From contig CM018680.1 in assembly GCA_009363875.1 (NCBI GenBank), forward strand, positions 65,941,279 to 66,005,278: 64,000 nt of DNA, read 5' to 3'. The notes beneath the pieces were generated by a model. That model was not told where the DNA came from. It worked only from the letters and a program-made list of their open reading frames with translations, and ran no database searches. This stretch comes from Mikania micrantha. Taxonomy: Eukaryota > Streptophyta > Magnoliopsida > Asterales > Asteraceae. Positions within the stretch are counted from its first letter, which is position 1, and each line of letters starts with the position of its first letter. This document shows, one piece after another, positions 45,962-56,284 of this stretch. Both the position numbers and the translations under genes were made by a program.

Positions 45962-47477
45962 GCATGCCCATCAATGTATTCATTTTTTCCACTGAACATA
46001 ATGAAATACCAGCATTATGAGAACCTTTCAATTCAAAAGATTGATTATCAATCTTAAACTGCATAGTAAGAAGTTTAAAATTCCATACTATATCATTTAA
46101 AGTTTGCAGCCATTGAACTCCCATCACCATATCATAATTCTTTAGGGGCAATAACAAAACATCAGCCTTAAACCAAACCCCTTGCATCAACCATTGAAAA
46201 TTAGGACACAACTTAGCACAAGGTAGCTTATTACCATCAGCTACAATAACTGACATAGTAGATACCTCTTGAGTAGGACATTGTAGTTTAAGTGCAAGAG
46301 CAGAATCCAAGAAATTATAAGTAGAGCCAGAGTCAATTAAAATCTGTAATTGTTTGGTGCCAATAGTGCCAATTACCTTCATTGTAGAATATGAGGGCAC
46401 TCCCATTAAAGCATGTATCGAAATTTGAGGATCCATTTGCATCTGTTGAAGCTGAATTACATCAGAATCACCCACATTTTCTGGTTCTTCCTCAACTCCA
46501 ATTTCCAAAATATAAAGCTGCTTGAACTTACAATTGTGAGCAGGAGTGTATTTTTCAGGACACCAAAAACACTCTCCTTTCGCTCTCTTTTCTTCAGCTT
46601 CTTTACTTGAAACTTTTCTTATAGGCTTAACCATTTTAGCAGCTGGAGGTGTGGGTAATAAGGATAAAGTGGCTGTTGGTGTAGCAACATTTGAAGTTGA
46701 TTTAAAAGGAGTCATGACAGAATTTTGTTTCTGTACTACATTTACTGAGTTAACTCCATTCTTCTTAATTTCTTTAGATCCAAACAAAGTTGAATACACA
46801 ATTTCTTGTTGTTTAGCCATAGCAATAGCCTCTCTCAAAGTTTTAGGTTTAAAAATTTTTACCAAACATCTTATTTATGGTTTCAATCCTGCCACAAATA
46901 ATCCAGCTGCATAATCTTCATAAAGCTTAACCCTATTAAGTAGAGCATCAAAAGCATCACAATACTCTTGTAAAGTACCAGTTTGCTGCAAATTCTTCAG
47001 TTCTTCAATTGGTTCTTCAGACAACCTTGTAGAAAATCTATTCAAAATAGATCTAGAATAATCTCCCCAAGAAATTAATTCTATATCACTATCTTGGCTA
47101 GTGATATAGCCTTGATGCCACTGCAGAGCCACACCTTCCAAATTAATCACAACATATTGAACTTTTAAGTGATCAGGTGTTTTATCCATTGAAAAGAAAT
47201 GATTACACTTATAGAGCCAGCCTTCTACATCTTCACCACTGAATCAAGGGAAATCCAATCTTCCCACTCTTATCATTCGCTAATCCTAATTTCTTCCCGA
47301 ACACAAATCCTTTAACTCCTTCAATTGTAAACAAACCTCCGTCATTTGAATCTGTAAATTTTCGATATTCACCACATTTTCTTCAAGTAACGATTGCTGT
47401 AATTGAATCGCATGCGCATTATCTTTCACCGTTTTTTCCAATTTTTCCATTTCTTGATGTCTAGTCGTCACATTCAT
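45948..47477 (-). pseudogene. Reina-like element Gag and protease remnants
   Basis: Pieces read on the minus strand: 47477-47286 (MNVTTRHQEMEKLEK, coiled N-terminus), 47189-46875 (Gag core, GVALQWHQGY ... RLSEEPIEELKNL ... AGLFVAGLKP) and 46865-45948. The last piece has one knuckle (CFWCPEKYTPAHNC, His/Cys spacing close to CCHC) and an aspartic protease with LIDSGSTYNFLD (D-S-G active site). Frameshifts or stops separate the pieces at about 47200-47285 and 46870. Confidence 0.85.
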
Positions 47478-47573
47478 GCGTTCGATTTCAAGAAATTGCG
47501 AGTAAACGATCTACAACAACAATTCGATTGCAAAATTTTCGAGCTCCGATGGGATCGGTAGCTTTAATACCAA

Positions 47574-47790
47574 TGTTAAGATGAGGATTGAACAAGAACA
47601 GAAAGAGAGGGAGAGCTCAATTCATTTCATCGACAAAGCCCTAATTACAACGATTAACAACTCTTAACTACCAATCAGTTACACAATTACTCTAAACTCC
47701 CTAACTATCAAAGAATTACAATTAACCCCCTTGACTTATTACAACTATCAATTATTACAAAACACACCCCTGACTAATACTATCGTAACA
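47574..47790 (-). repeat. 5' LTR of the Reina-like element
   Basis: Pairs with 42833-43049 at about 98% identity (four substitutions by eye, no indels). Confidence 0.92.
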
Positions 47791-47990
47791 AATTGTTTTT
47801 GAATTTTTATGCTCTTGATCCTGTTTTGTGTACGTTTTGATCTAGGGTTATTTGTGTATCTTTTTGATCTATGGTTATTTGTGTTTTTTTTCATCTATGG
47901 TTCTCTGTTTGAATTTTTGTGTTCATGCTGGATGTTTTATTAATATGTTTTGTTAATCAATAATCTGTTTTGTTAATTTTGTTGAATTGT

Positions 47991-50009
47991 TGGTTGTGTC
48001 TAAGACTAAGGTCTAACTGACTGGTTTTATATTAAGGTTGTCATTTGAGCCTAAGGTAATAAGGTTATCAGGGCTTGAGTTTTAGTTATTAAAAGTTAAA
48101 ACATTATAATATTAGATTAAATGTATAACTGAAACCAAAAGTATGAATTAAGTGCATCCAAAAAATAAAAAAAAAATTAAACAAGAAGGGTCTCAATTGT
48201 TTAGTTCGCTTGAGGCCTCCAAAATGGTTGGTCCGCCCCTGAAACCTAAGGCCAAGAAGTTTAACTTGTTGGATCCTATGTCATATGTAGCAACTCGTGG
48301 TAGGGTGTTTAAAGTTACCGACTGTAAGACCCTTGTATGATTGAAGGCTATTAAAGAATCTCATGCTTTCTTATTCTATGATTTTGCTAAAAATCATAAC
48401 CATGATTTGTGTCTTCAAATAACATAAATCTTACTAGTAAGAACATACACTGAAATTTTGATGACATACAATTCATTCACACTATGATTTTACATCTTGT
48501 TGGTCCTACTATGACACATCAATTTAATACTGCTTTGAAGGGATGTCACCACAACATGCGTGGGATTCGAAATGCATACAAAATGTTAGTCACGACATTA
48601 GGATGTTCAATGGCAAGCATGATGTTAAGTTGTTTCTTCAAATATTAAAAGAACATCCTGTCAGCCTATTCAACTTTTCTTACGAGGATTTACATGATGT
48701 TCGTGAGTTGAGAGCCATTCTTTATATTAATTTTAAAATCTAAACATCAAGTTTTTTTATTATAATTTCATGATCCCATGAAATATATTAGATTATATAA
48801 ATGTCTTATGTCTGTACAAAGAATTAAACATATTTTTCAATCCGTAAACTTCATATATAATAAAGAAAATTATAATTATAATCACAAGAAATTTATGTAT
48901 ATAACTAATCTTTCTACACATAATTAAACATATCTCTTCTCAAATCATTGTTACATACAAAAGTCACTTATAAATCAACATATAACAATATCCTACACAT
49001 TCATACATAATAATTAATATGTTTCCTGCACATCATATATCTGAAAACAATACTATGTATAATTTTATTATATGTTTCCAAATCTTTATTAATAAACATA
49101 TAACATTATATTTATTTAATTTAATTTGTGTAATACGCGAATTTTTAACATAGTTACTTGTATATATGGTGTGAAATTTACCATTTACACCAAACATAAA
49201 ACGCCTCAATTATGCCTAGCTTTCACCAGAAAAGACTTAAATATATGAGATAGCAAAGGTGGTTTGAGTTGGTTAAGGACAACGGTTGTGTGAACCTACG
49301 TTAGGGAGGGCCGCCACACATATGCCACCATTGTTGTTGGTTATTGTTTTACCATGTCAGCAGGTGCCAGGGTCCAATCCTTGGTACGTAGCTGGGTTCC
49401 TCTTGCAATTAAAAAGCATTATGTGCAAATTCAGATGCGGGGCCTAAATTGAAGGCAGTTCATTTGTGCCATCTATTCTGATGAACCTTGTGCTTGTCTG
49501 GCAAATCAAAAGAGTAGTTTTCAGATATTATGTATAATTTTGTAGGAATTTATGAATTTGTATAAAATTTTGGCCGGTTCATGAGTTTATGTGTGTGTAT
49601 ATTTATGTGATTTTGGCTATATTTGTAATACAAGAACAACATCTGTTTTGTTAAATATGTATGTTGGCCTTAGTCTAAATAGATTTGGGTTAGTTTTGGG
49701 TTGACCTGTGGACATGTTTTGCTAAGCGGATTGTATTTGAGTCGATTTAACGGGTTTATTTTTTTAAAAATATATGTTTTATGTCAACTAATTGGATTCT
49801 TTATGTCAAGATTTAAACAAACATCATGTTTCTATATACATTAGTAATTTTAGTTGTAAATTTGTAATTTAGAGTATTAATATGAAAAAAAATTAATATA
49901 AGACAAAATTTGGAGTTAGACAAGTCATTCTTGTTTCAACCCATGAAAACTCATAGCATATTCACGTTCAGTTATCTATACCATGTTCAGGTTCACATGG
50001 CTGGCATCA
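47991..50009. other. Intergenic DNA, one SINE-like stretch, no recognised gene
   Basis: Small open frames at 48152-48340 (...KPKAKKFNLLDPMSYVATRG...) and 48543-48743 show no domain I can name. About 49225-49420 has an A-box-like GGTTTGAGTTGGTTAAGG and, about 105 bases on, a B-box-like GGGTCCAATCC, suggesting a tRNA-derived SINE relic, but the box spacing is long. 48750-49200 and 49500-50009 are AT-rich. Confidence 0.4.
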
Positions 50010-50496
50010 TTTCCCGAATTTATTTTAGAAATAGGATTGTTTTAAGTCAAATGATCGGTGAGAACAATTTTTTCTAAAAAAAACTGGGTCAATTGCCCCC
50101 ACTATGGGCGACAACTCCAAATTTTTTGTCATTAACATCCTTAATTAAATGTGATAAGCTAGACATTCAAATGGCGAGGTGGCGTCCAGATGGCAGAAAT
50201 CGCCCCTGTTAGATCGCTCGGTATGCCCGGTGAATGGGCGTGGGTGGGGCGTGGCACACCGCCCCCCTAGGGGCGTGAGAGGGGCGTGGTTGGACCGGCG
50301 TGATAGGGGCAACAGCGTGATTGTGGTCCGACCGTTGGGTTGTAGCCGTTGGTGAAGGAAAAAAATTTTTTTACCTATTTAAACCATTCACATATTAAAC
50401 CCAAAAAAATACCCACTCTTCCCATTTCAAACATTCAACACAAAAAAATACCCACTCTTCCCATTTCAAACTTTCTTAACCAAAAAAATAATTTTC

Positions 50497-51709
50497 ATGG
50501 ATCCCAACCAAAACCCAAATTACTATAACCCAAACACTCCACCTAACCGAAACCCTAACACGCCACCTCCGAATTGGGTCTTTAGCCCTTCTCCAATAAA
50601 TCCTTTTTTCGATTCAAACTGTTATCGACCCAATTTTGATTCAAGCCCACAACAAAGGTTTTATACATTCGCCGATTATGGTTCGAGTCAACAACCGTAC
50701 GTGTTTGGACAATTGTCTCAGGATGAAGTTATACCCGAGACCCAACCCACTACAAATGCCGGTCCAAGCACGCAATCAAAACAAAGGCGTAGACACAGAA
50801 AGAAACAAGCTGGGGATACCGAAACCGCTGTGGGAGGTTCATCCCGTATAGACTAATGGACTACGGAGGAGGAGTTTCAACTTACAAAAGCTTGGATCGA
50901 TGTGTCGGAAGATCCAATTGTTGGTAATTACTTTCCTTTTAGTTTTTTAAAATTGTTAATATTTTTTTTATAAATTGTTAACATTTTTTTATTAATTGTT
51001 TATAGGTCGTAACCAAAAAGGACCGGACTTTTGGAGTAAAATCCGAAATCAATTTTTTCAAGCCATGGGTCGTGAGGAATATCGTACAAACGATATGCTC
51101 TCTAGCAAATGGCGTGACATAAACCTAAAGGTTCGAAAGTTCAACGGGATTTATTCCCAGAAATGGCAAACTCGTCGGTGCGGCCAAAGCGACGCGATGA
51201 TCGGGCTCGAAGCGGAAGATCAATACCAGGAAGAGTTTAACGCCCCCTTTACGCTTAAACGGAGTTGGGAGCTTATGAGGAAATGTCCGAACTGGATTCG
51301 AATCCCGACTGTACAAACGTCGGCCTCAAAACGATCAAAAGCATCGTCAACCGATAGCCCCGGCACGTCGGATGCTTGAGTGAATATAAATCTAAACGAT
51401 GTCGACGAAGAAGAAGAAGACGCCGACGACGAGATAGAGGATTTGACTCGTCCGACCGGGAGAGATCGCGCAAAAACCGACCGAGCAAGGGCGAGACGAG
51501 GCTCTTCATCTCAATCGACCCCGGATTATAACCAAGGAATATAACAATTATCTCAACGAATCGGTGACTTTAACGAATTAAAACGGGAACGTCAACGGTT
51601 GGTAGAGTTACAACTTCTATTCACCAACACCGAACACTTAACCGGGCTCGACCGTGAAATTGCCGAGCGGGAGAAGGATAAAATTCGTAAAAAATATAGA
51701 GATAATTAA
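50497..51709 (+). pseudogene. Harbinger ORF1 (Myb/SANT-like DNA-binding protein), copy 1, with nonsense mutations
   Basis: Starts MDPNQNPNYYNPNTPP (Asn/Pro-rich). Exon 1 is 50497-50923, the intron has GT-AG ends (50924-51005), exon 2 is 51006-51709. The Myb/SANT-like domain spans the intron (WTTEEEFQLTKAWIDVSEDP | GRNQKGPDFWSKIRNQF ... SSKWRDINLKV); an acidic stretch and a coiled C-terminus (ELKRERQRLVELQLL) follow. Disabled by TAA at 50854-50856 (Lys in copy 2), TGA at 51377-51379 (Arg CGA in copy 2) and TAA near 51541. In intact relatives ORF1 binds the element ends and helps the transposase. Confidence 0.85.
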
Positions 51710-51850
51710 TTTGTATTTTTTTTATTAATTTGTAATTTTTTTATTAATTTTTTTATTAGTTTGTATTTTTTTTATTAATTTTTTTTATTAGTTTGTAATT
51801 TTTTTTATTAATTTGTAATTTGTTTTTATTAAATTATATCTCAATTTAAT
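51710..51850 (+). repeat. TTTTTTATTAATTTGTAATT short tandem repeat
   Basis: Six or more units of TTTTTATTA(A/G)TTTGTA(A/T) directly after the ORF1 stop; shared with copy 2 (57773-57890), where unit number differs. Confidence 0.8.
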
Positions 51851-52165
51851 TTAAAAAGGAATGATGACGTGGAGTGAGTGGGTAATGGGGCATTTCCACC
51901 AAAATGGTGGGGTGAGTGGTTGTGGTGAGTGCTTATGTGGCGCATACGTGGAGTGATTGGGTAACTTGGCACACCCAATAGTCTTATGGGCGATGTCTGA
52001 CTTATCACAGCTAATTAAGGTTGTTAATGACAAAAACTAGAAACCGTCACCCATGGTAGGGGCGATGGACCCATTTTTTTAAAAAAAAATTGTTCTCACC
52101 CCGGCCCTCTTATGATTATTTGACTTAATAGAATCATATTTCTAAAAGAATTTCTCATTCCCTTG

Positions 52166-52500
52166 TTCTTGTGGCTTCGATCCACCAAGTGACTAACACC
52201 ATTGAATTCCTAGCAAATTTTAATAATAAAAATTAAAAAAAACTAGCAACCGCACGTCACTATCACTATAGTAAAAGCAAGGCCCCGTCTAACAACACAT
52301 TAGCATGTGACACACCTAGTGTACGTATTCGACGTTGGCCATCGTGTGTTTTTGTTTTCTGCCTTTGGAACGAAATTTCGTAAGAGTTCAATGGTGTTGA
52401 CCATTGGGATTTAGTTTGTACCATAAACGTAGCCAAAATATGTCTAAAAGGGTACAAAGAAAAACAAATATAAATCAAGAAATTAAAAATTCAAACTTAC
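52166..52500. other. Gene B downstream region, missing exons
   Basis: Where gene A has exons for its second PP2 domain, this stretch shows no equivalent on the minus strand. An acceptor-like TTTTAG followed by ten codons and a stop lies near 52455-52410 (minus) and could provide a short alternative end. Otherwise no gene. Confidence 0.4.
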
Positions 52501-55071
52501 CCCTTCAACATATTTGATTGGGAATCCTCTGCCAAAAAAAAGATAGAGTTCCTTTGCTATCTGACCATCTGTCTCATCCTCATGATCCACCTACAAAACA
52601 TTAACCAGGCCATATACAACACATATATAATCTGTTTGAAGCTCTTTCCATGAAGAAAATTGATATAAATGAATGAAAGATGCTTACTTTCTCTAAGGGC
52701 TGAAACTCAATTCCTTCAACCACTAATACAGAAGAATCATAATTCGCTATACTCTCAAATATAATTTCAAGATCCACATATCTACCTTCGCTGGTAAATT
52801 TATACAATTTAGCCGTCAACCATCCGTCTTCTCTCTCGTCCGCAAAGTACAAAAAGGACGGATCTGCCCCTATCATGACATATGTCGGTTCTCCATATGA
52901 CGACCATTTGCTTAAAGGGTGTTTCTTTATCTTGAACACCAGGTTTACTGTGTATACTGTTTTTGGTGACAAGAATTGGGTTTGGATATGTGTTTTGAAT
53001 TTCCATCTAAACATGAGACAATTGCCCGTTACAAATCTGCACCAAGAAGCAAAAATGTATTAAAATTATATATGTTAGTTTGCCTTCAAGTTTTTTATTT
53101 TATTTTATTATTATTTTTTTTATAATGATATTCAAAAGGGTTTAATTTCCAATATAAAGTTGATTCATAATGCATAATATCTTAGACTATCCGCAATGCA
53201 TAAGGATGCATTTATTACATGCATCCTAGTCACCACTGACACATCAGTTTTTTACCCATCTTTCCTACATGCTTATCTCTTCTCTTTTTAGCTCCAACAC
53301 ATCCTTCTCACATGCATCATCTTTCTTCCACATCACCATTTTTATTTTTCTGTTTTCCAACACATCCATTGGCTTTATTTTTTTTAATTGAGTTTTATAT
53401 TAAAATGGGCCCACATTATGCATCCGTTGATGCACTTGATGAAGCGCATTGATGAAATGTATCCTTTTATCCTCCCCCACCCCAACCAGCCCTTCCCAAG
53501 TGCAGCCTACACCTAAGCAAGTGCAGTCTCTCTTAAATGCACAATGGGAATAGCCTTATGGGTTTCTTTCTTTTTATTAATTCTATAATTAGGAAATAGC
53601 AAAGTCTCCAAAATCTGGAATCAAAAGGGATGAAGAGATTACCTTGAAGCATACTCATGAGAATATGAATTATTTGTATTTGAAAGAGGAATAATACATT
53701 CTGCTGCAGATATCATTTCACAATGTTGACCATTTTTATTTAGTGAAAACCACTGTCCATCCAAATAATTAAACAAAATAAGCTATAACATATATAAGTA
53801 ACATTCTATGTATGAATTAATTCAAAGCAGCCTTTATATCCCAACTGGGATGGAGGTAAGGTTTGTGACTTTGTATCCATCCTTCCCCCAGACCCTACTG
53901 AATAGTTAGAATATACTGGGTAAATTTGTTTATTCTATATATGAATTAATTAATAAAGCTTTAATATTCTTCATGATAGTTAGTTAATTACCGTTTTTCC
54001 CATGTTAACGATGACCCCTTTCGCGAGAAGCGTTTTGAGTTCCTCTTGTGATGTGTAGATTAGCGGAGGCGTTGAAGTCTTGATCATTTCTTCATAGTCC
54101 ATTGGCACATCATAACTCTCTTGAATTTGAAGTACAATCATTTCTTCATACTTTTTCAAATCATAAGTTTCTTGAATTTCAAGTGCAGTCTCAAGTTTTT
54201 TCACCACTTGTGACATTGTTGGTCGTTGTTTATAAGTTTTCTGCAAGCATTGGTATGCAGTAGTTGAAAATATCTCTAAAGAGCTTGGATCCATTTGTTG
54301 ATCCATGTCTTGAAATATAATATCGTCTAGCTTCTTCTGTTTGTAGCTTTGTTTCCACATTTGCACTAGACTAGAAAACTGACCGTCATTATATTCAAAA
54401 CATACCCTTCCACACAATACTTCAAATAAGACGACACCAAAAGAGTAAACATCTGATTCTTTCGTTAGGAGGTACGTCTTCAAATACTGGGGATCTAGGT
54501 AACCAGGGGTACCTACAACATTGGTGAAAAGAAATGAGTGCTGCTGATTAGCAGGACCGATTTTCGACAAACCAAAATCAGAAACTTTTGCATTCCAATT
54601 CTCATCCAATAAGATATTGGAGCTTTTAATATCGCGGTGGAGCACTCTTTGTTGTGTACCATTGGGATCATGAAGGTAGCTTATTCCTCTTGCGGCCTCA
54701 ACACATATCTTTAAACGTTTTATCCATGTGAGAGAAGAAGCACTTAAATGTCGGTCAAGACTTCCATGTAGCGCATGCTCATACACAAGGATCTTCTCAT
54801 TGTCTTCGTTGCAAAAACCAAGAAGAGAGATGAGATTTGGATGCTTGTAATGGGAAAGCATCATAATCTCTTTCAAGAACTCCGGATCTCCTTGGCCGTA
54901 TCTACGATCTAGACGCTTTAAAGCAACCATGATTTGCCCCTTAGAGTTTGAGATTAATCCTTTGTACACCTTCCCAAATCCACCAACCCCGATAATGTTG
55001 TCGTCCCTAAAGTTGCTGGTTGCCAACATAATTACTTTACGTTGGATCTCAAGATGATGGAAATTCTCCAT
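52501..55071 (-). CDS. Receptor-like kinase with one PP2-like domain, 3' end lost or truncated (gene B)
   Basis: Minus-strand exons with matching phases: 55071-53992 (ATG at 55071), 53752-53643, 53036-52688 and 52590-52501, then a donor GTAAGT. Exon 1 is a full Ser/Thr kinase: GVGGFGKVYKG P-loop, VALKRL lysine, HRDIKSSNILL catalytic loop, DFGLSKIG, GTPGYLDPQYL and SDVYSFGVVLFEVLCGR. No signal peptide or transmembrane helix is seen, so it would be a cytoplasmic receptor-like kinase. Exons 2-3 encode the first PP2-like domain (SLNKNGQHCEMISA, FKTHIQTQFLS, EREDGWL, VVEGIEFQP). Exon 4 (VDHEDETDGQIAKELYLFFG) is 105 bp shorter than its counterpart in gene A, and the second PP2 domain is absent. Exons 2 of both genes are exactly 110 bp. 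Coding potential is intact as far as it goes; the 3' end may be pseudogenised. Confidence 0.85.
53185..53555. mobile_element. Tourist/Harbinger-like MITE in an intron of gene B
   Basis: 371 bp, ends GACTATCCGCAATGCAT and, inverted at the right, GGCTATTCCCATTGTGCATT. Flanked by TTA on both sides (53182-53184 and 53556-53558). It lies between exons 2 and 3 of gene B, and contains CACATCC/CATGCATC-rich sequence but no ORF. Confidence 0.8.
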
Positions 55072-55448
55072 ATGCCCAATATATGTGTTGATGTTGATAT
55101 CAAATAAGAATATAAAAAATAAATGAAATCAATTAAATGTGTCAAGAATTGAATGCATATTAAACTTGAAAGAACTCATTAGCAACTGGTTAAATTGGAG
55201 ACAAGATTAGTGAACAAGTCAACTTTTTATACGTGTTAAAGTAATAAATATTATTCAACATATATTGCGTGTTGAATATTCAACGTTTATACATGTCTTT
55301 TTGTTTTACTTAACGTGTGGAAATGGTGTCACATGATAACACACATGAAGGACTTGGTGATAGACCATGTCTTTTTTGTTTTACACACAAAGATACAATC
55401 TAAAGATGTAGCCACCTTTGTCTTTACCTTCTTGATAAATAAAATAAA
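55072..55448. other. Upstream region of gene B
   Basis: AT-rich DNA that should hold the gene B promoter on the minus strand. Several TATAA-like strings occur, but none stands out. No other gene seen. Confidence 0.4.
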
Positions 55449-55766
55449 GAGTTAAATGTCAAAATGGTCTCTGTGTTTATATCAAAAATGTCATTTTAAT
55501 CCCTAAATAATTTGTGTTGCCATTTTAATCCTTGTGTTTTAATTTAGTTGCTAATATAGTCCGTCGTCTAAATTTTAGTTGACATTTTATGGACTATATT
55601 GGCAATTAAATTTCAAGCACAAGGATTAAAATGACAACAAAAATTTTGATGAAGGACTATATTGACAACTAAATTCAAATACAAGGATTAAAATGACAAC
55701 AAATTTTATTTAAGAACTAAAATGACATTTTTGATATAAACACAAGACCATTTTGACATTTAACTC
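55449..55766. mobile_element. Mutator-type MITE (318 bp)
   Basis: GAGTTAAATGTCAAAATGGT ... and its inverse at the right end, with arms of over 100 bp that match closely (TGTGTTTATATCAAAAATGT, CATTTTAATCC). Perfect 9-bp target duplication TAAAATAAA (55440-55448 and 55767-55775). The centre contains further inverted copies of GGACTATATTG. No ORF. Confidence 0.92.
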
Positions 55767-55775
55767 TAAAATAAA

Positions 55776-56284
55776 ATTTTCAAGCTGTCATGTTTTATAT
55801 GTTCAACAGGGAAGTTTTACACTTAAGAACCTTCACTATCTCATAATTACAATTGCCACCCCCAAGACCAAGCAAAACTCCATTGATACGTCGTCGTCTA
55901 TGGACCCACGTCCTATTCCTCAACTACTACTAGAGACAAATTTGACCATATCATTTGATTTTTACATATTCTTCTCAAATGTAAAAATATAAAATAATCA
56001 CCCAAATCTCAATAAAATAAATAAAAAACTATCGTAACGAATTTAGCAATAATAGTTGAGCTTGTAACAGAGAAAAAGTTGAGCATTTTGATACACCTAA
56101 AAAGAAAGTTCATAAATTCCCTGAAGACCCAATGGCCAACAATTAAAAAATAATTAAAAAATGAAAAATAAAATATAAAATATAAAATATAAAAAAATCT
56201 TGAGCCATACCCTAAAATCTAAACAATCAATTCGAAAAACTGACAAAACTGATGCAAAACCATCAATGTGTGCCTCCACCTTTA
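55776..56284. other. Intergenic DNA, no gene seen
   Basis: AT-rich, with a short AAAATATAAAATATAA run at about 56165-56195. A small frame at 55753-55992 has no recognisable content. Confidence 0.5.

Larger units (their letters stand above)
42833..47790 (-). mobile_element. Short-LTR Ty3/gypsy chromovirus (Reina-like), coding regions broken
   Basis: LTRs 42833-43049 and 47574-47790 (217 bp each) with four differences, flanked by AATTG (42828-42832 and 47791-47795). On the minus strand a primer site (TTGGTATTAAAGC, a diverged initiator-Met match) follows the 5' LTR at 47573. Domain order Gag, protease, RT, RNase H, integrase, chromodomain is complete but split over at least nine frames. Short LTRs and the integrase C-terminus (PKYFGPFLIIAKVGAVAYTL) suggest the Reina lineage. 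Confidence 0.9.
50212..51983 (+). mobile_element. Non-autonomous PIF/Harbinger-type element, copy 1 (ORF1 only)
   Basis: 1772 bp, ends GATCGCTCGGTATGCC and GGCACACCCAATAGTC (inverse GACTATTGGGTGTGCC), flanked by TTA on both sides (50209-50211 and 51984-51986), the superfamily's usual target duplication. It carries the Myb/SANT-like ORF1 but no DDE transposase. GC-rich repeated GGGGCGTG near the left end. Confidence 0.85.
50010..52165. mobile_element. Foldback MITE split by a Harbinger-type insertion
   Basis: Left arm about 50010-50208 (TTTTAGAAATAGGATTG, GGTGAGAACAATTTTTT, TGGGTCAATTGCCCC, GTCATTAACATCCTTAATTA, GTGATAAGCTAGACAT). Right arm about 51987-52165 is its inverse (ATGTCTGACTTATCAC, TAATTAAGGTTGTTAATGAC, GGGGCGATGGACCCA, AATTGTTCTCACC). 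With 50212-51983 and one TTA removed, a ~380-bp element with arms of roughly 170 bp remains. The outer ends and their target duplication are not sharp. Confidence 0.65.
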
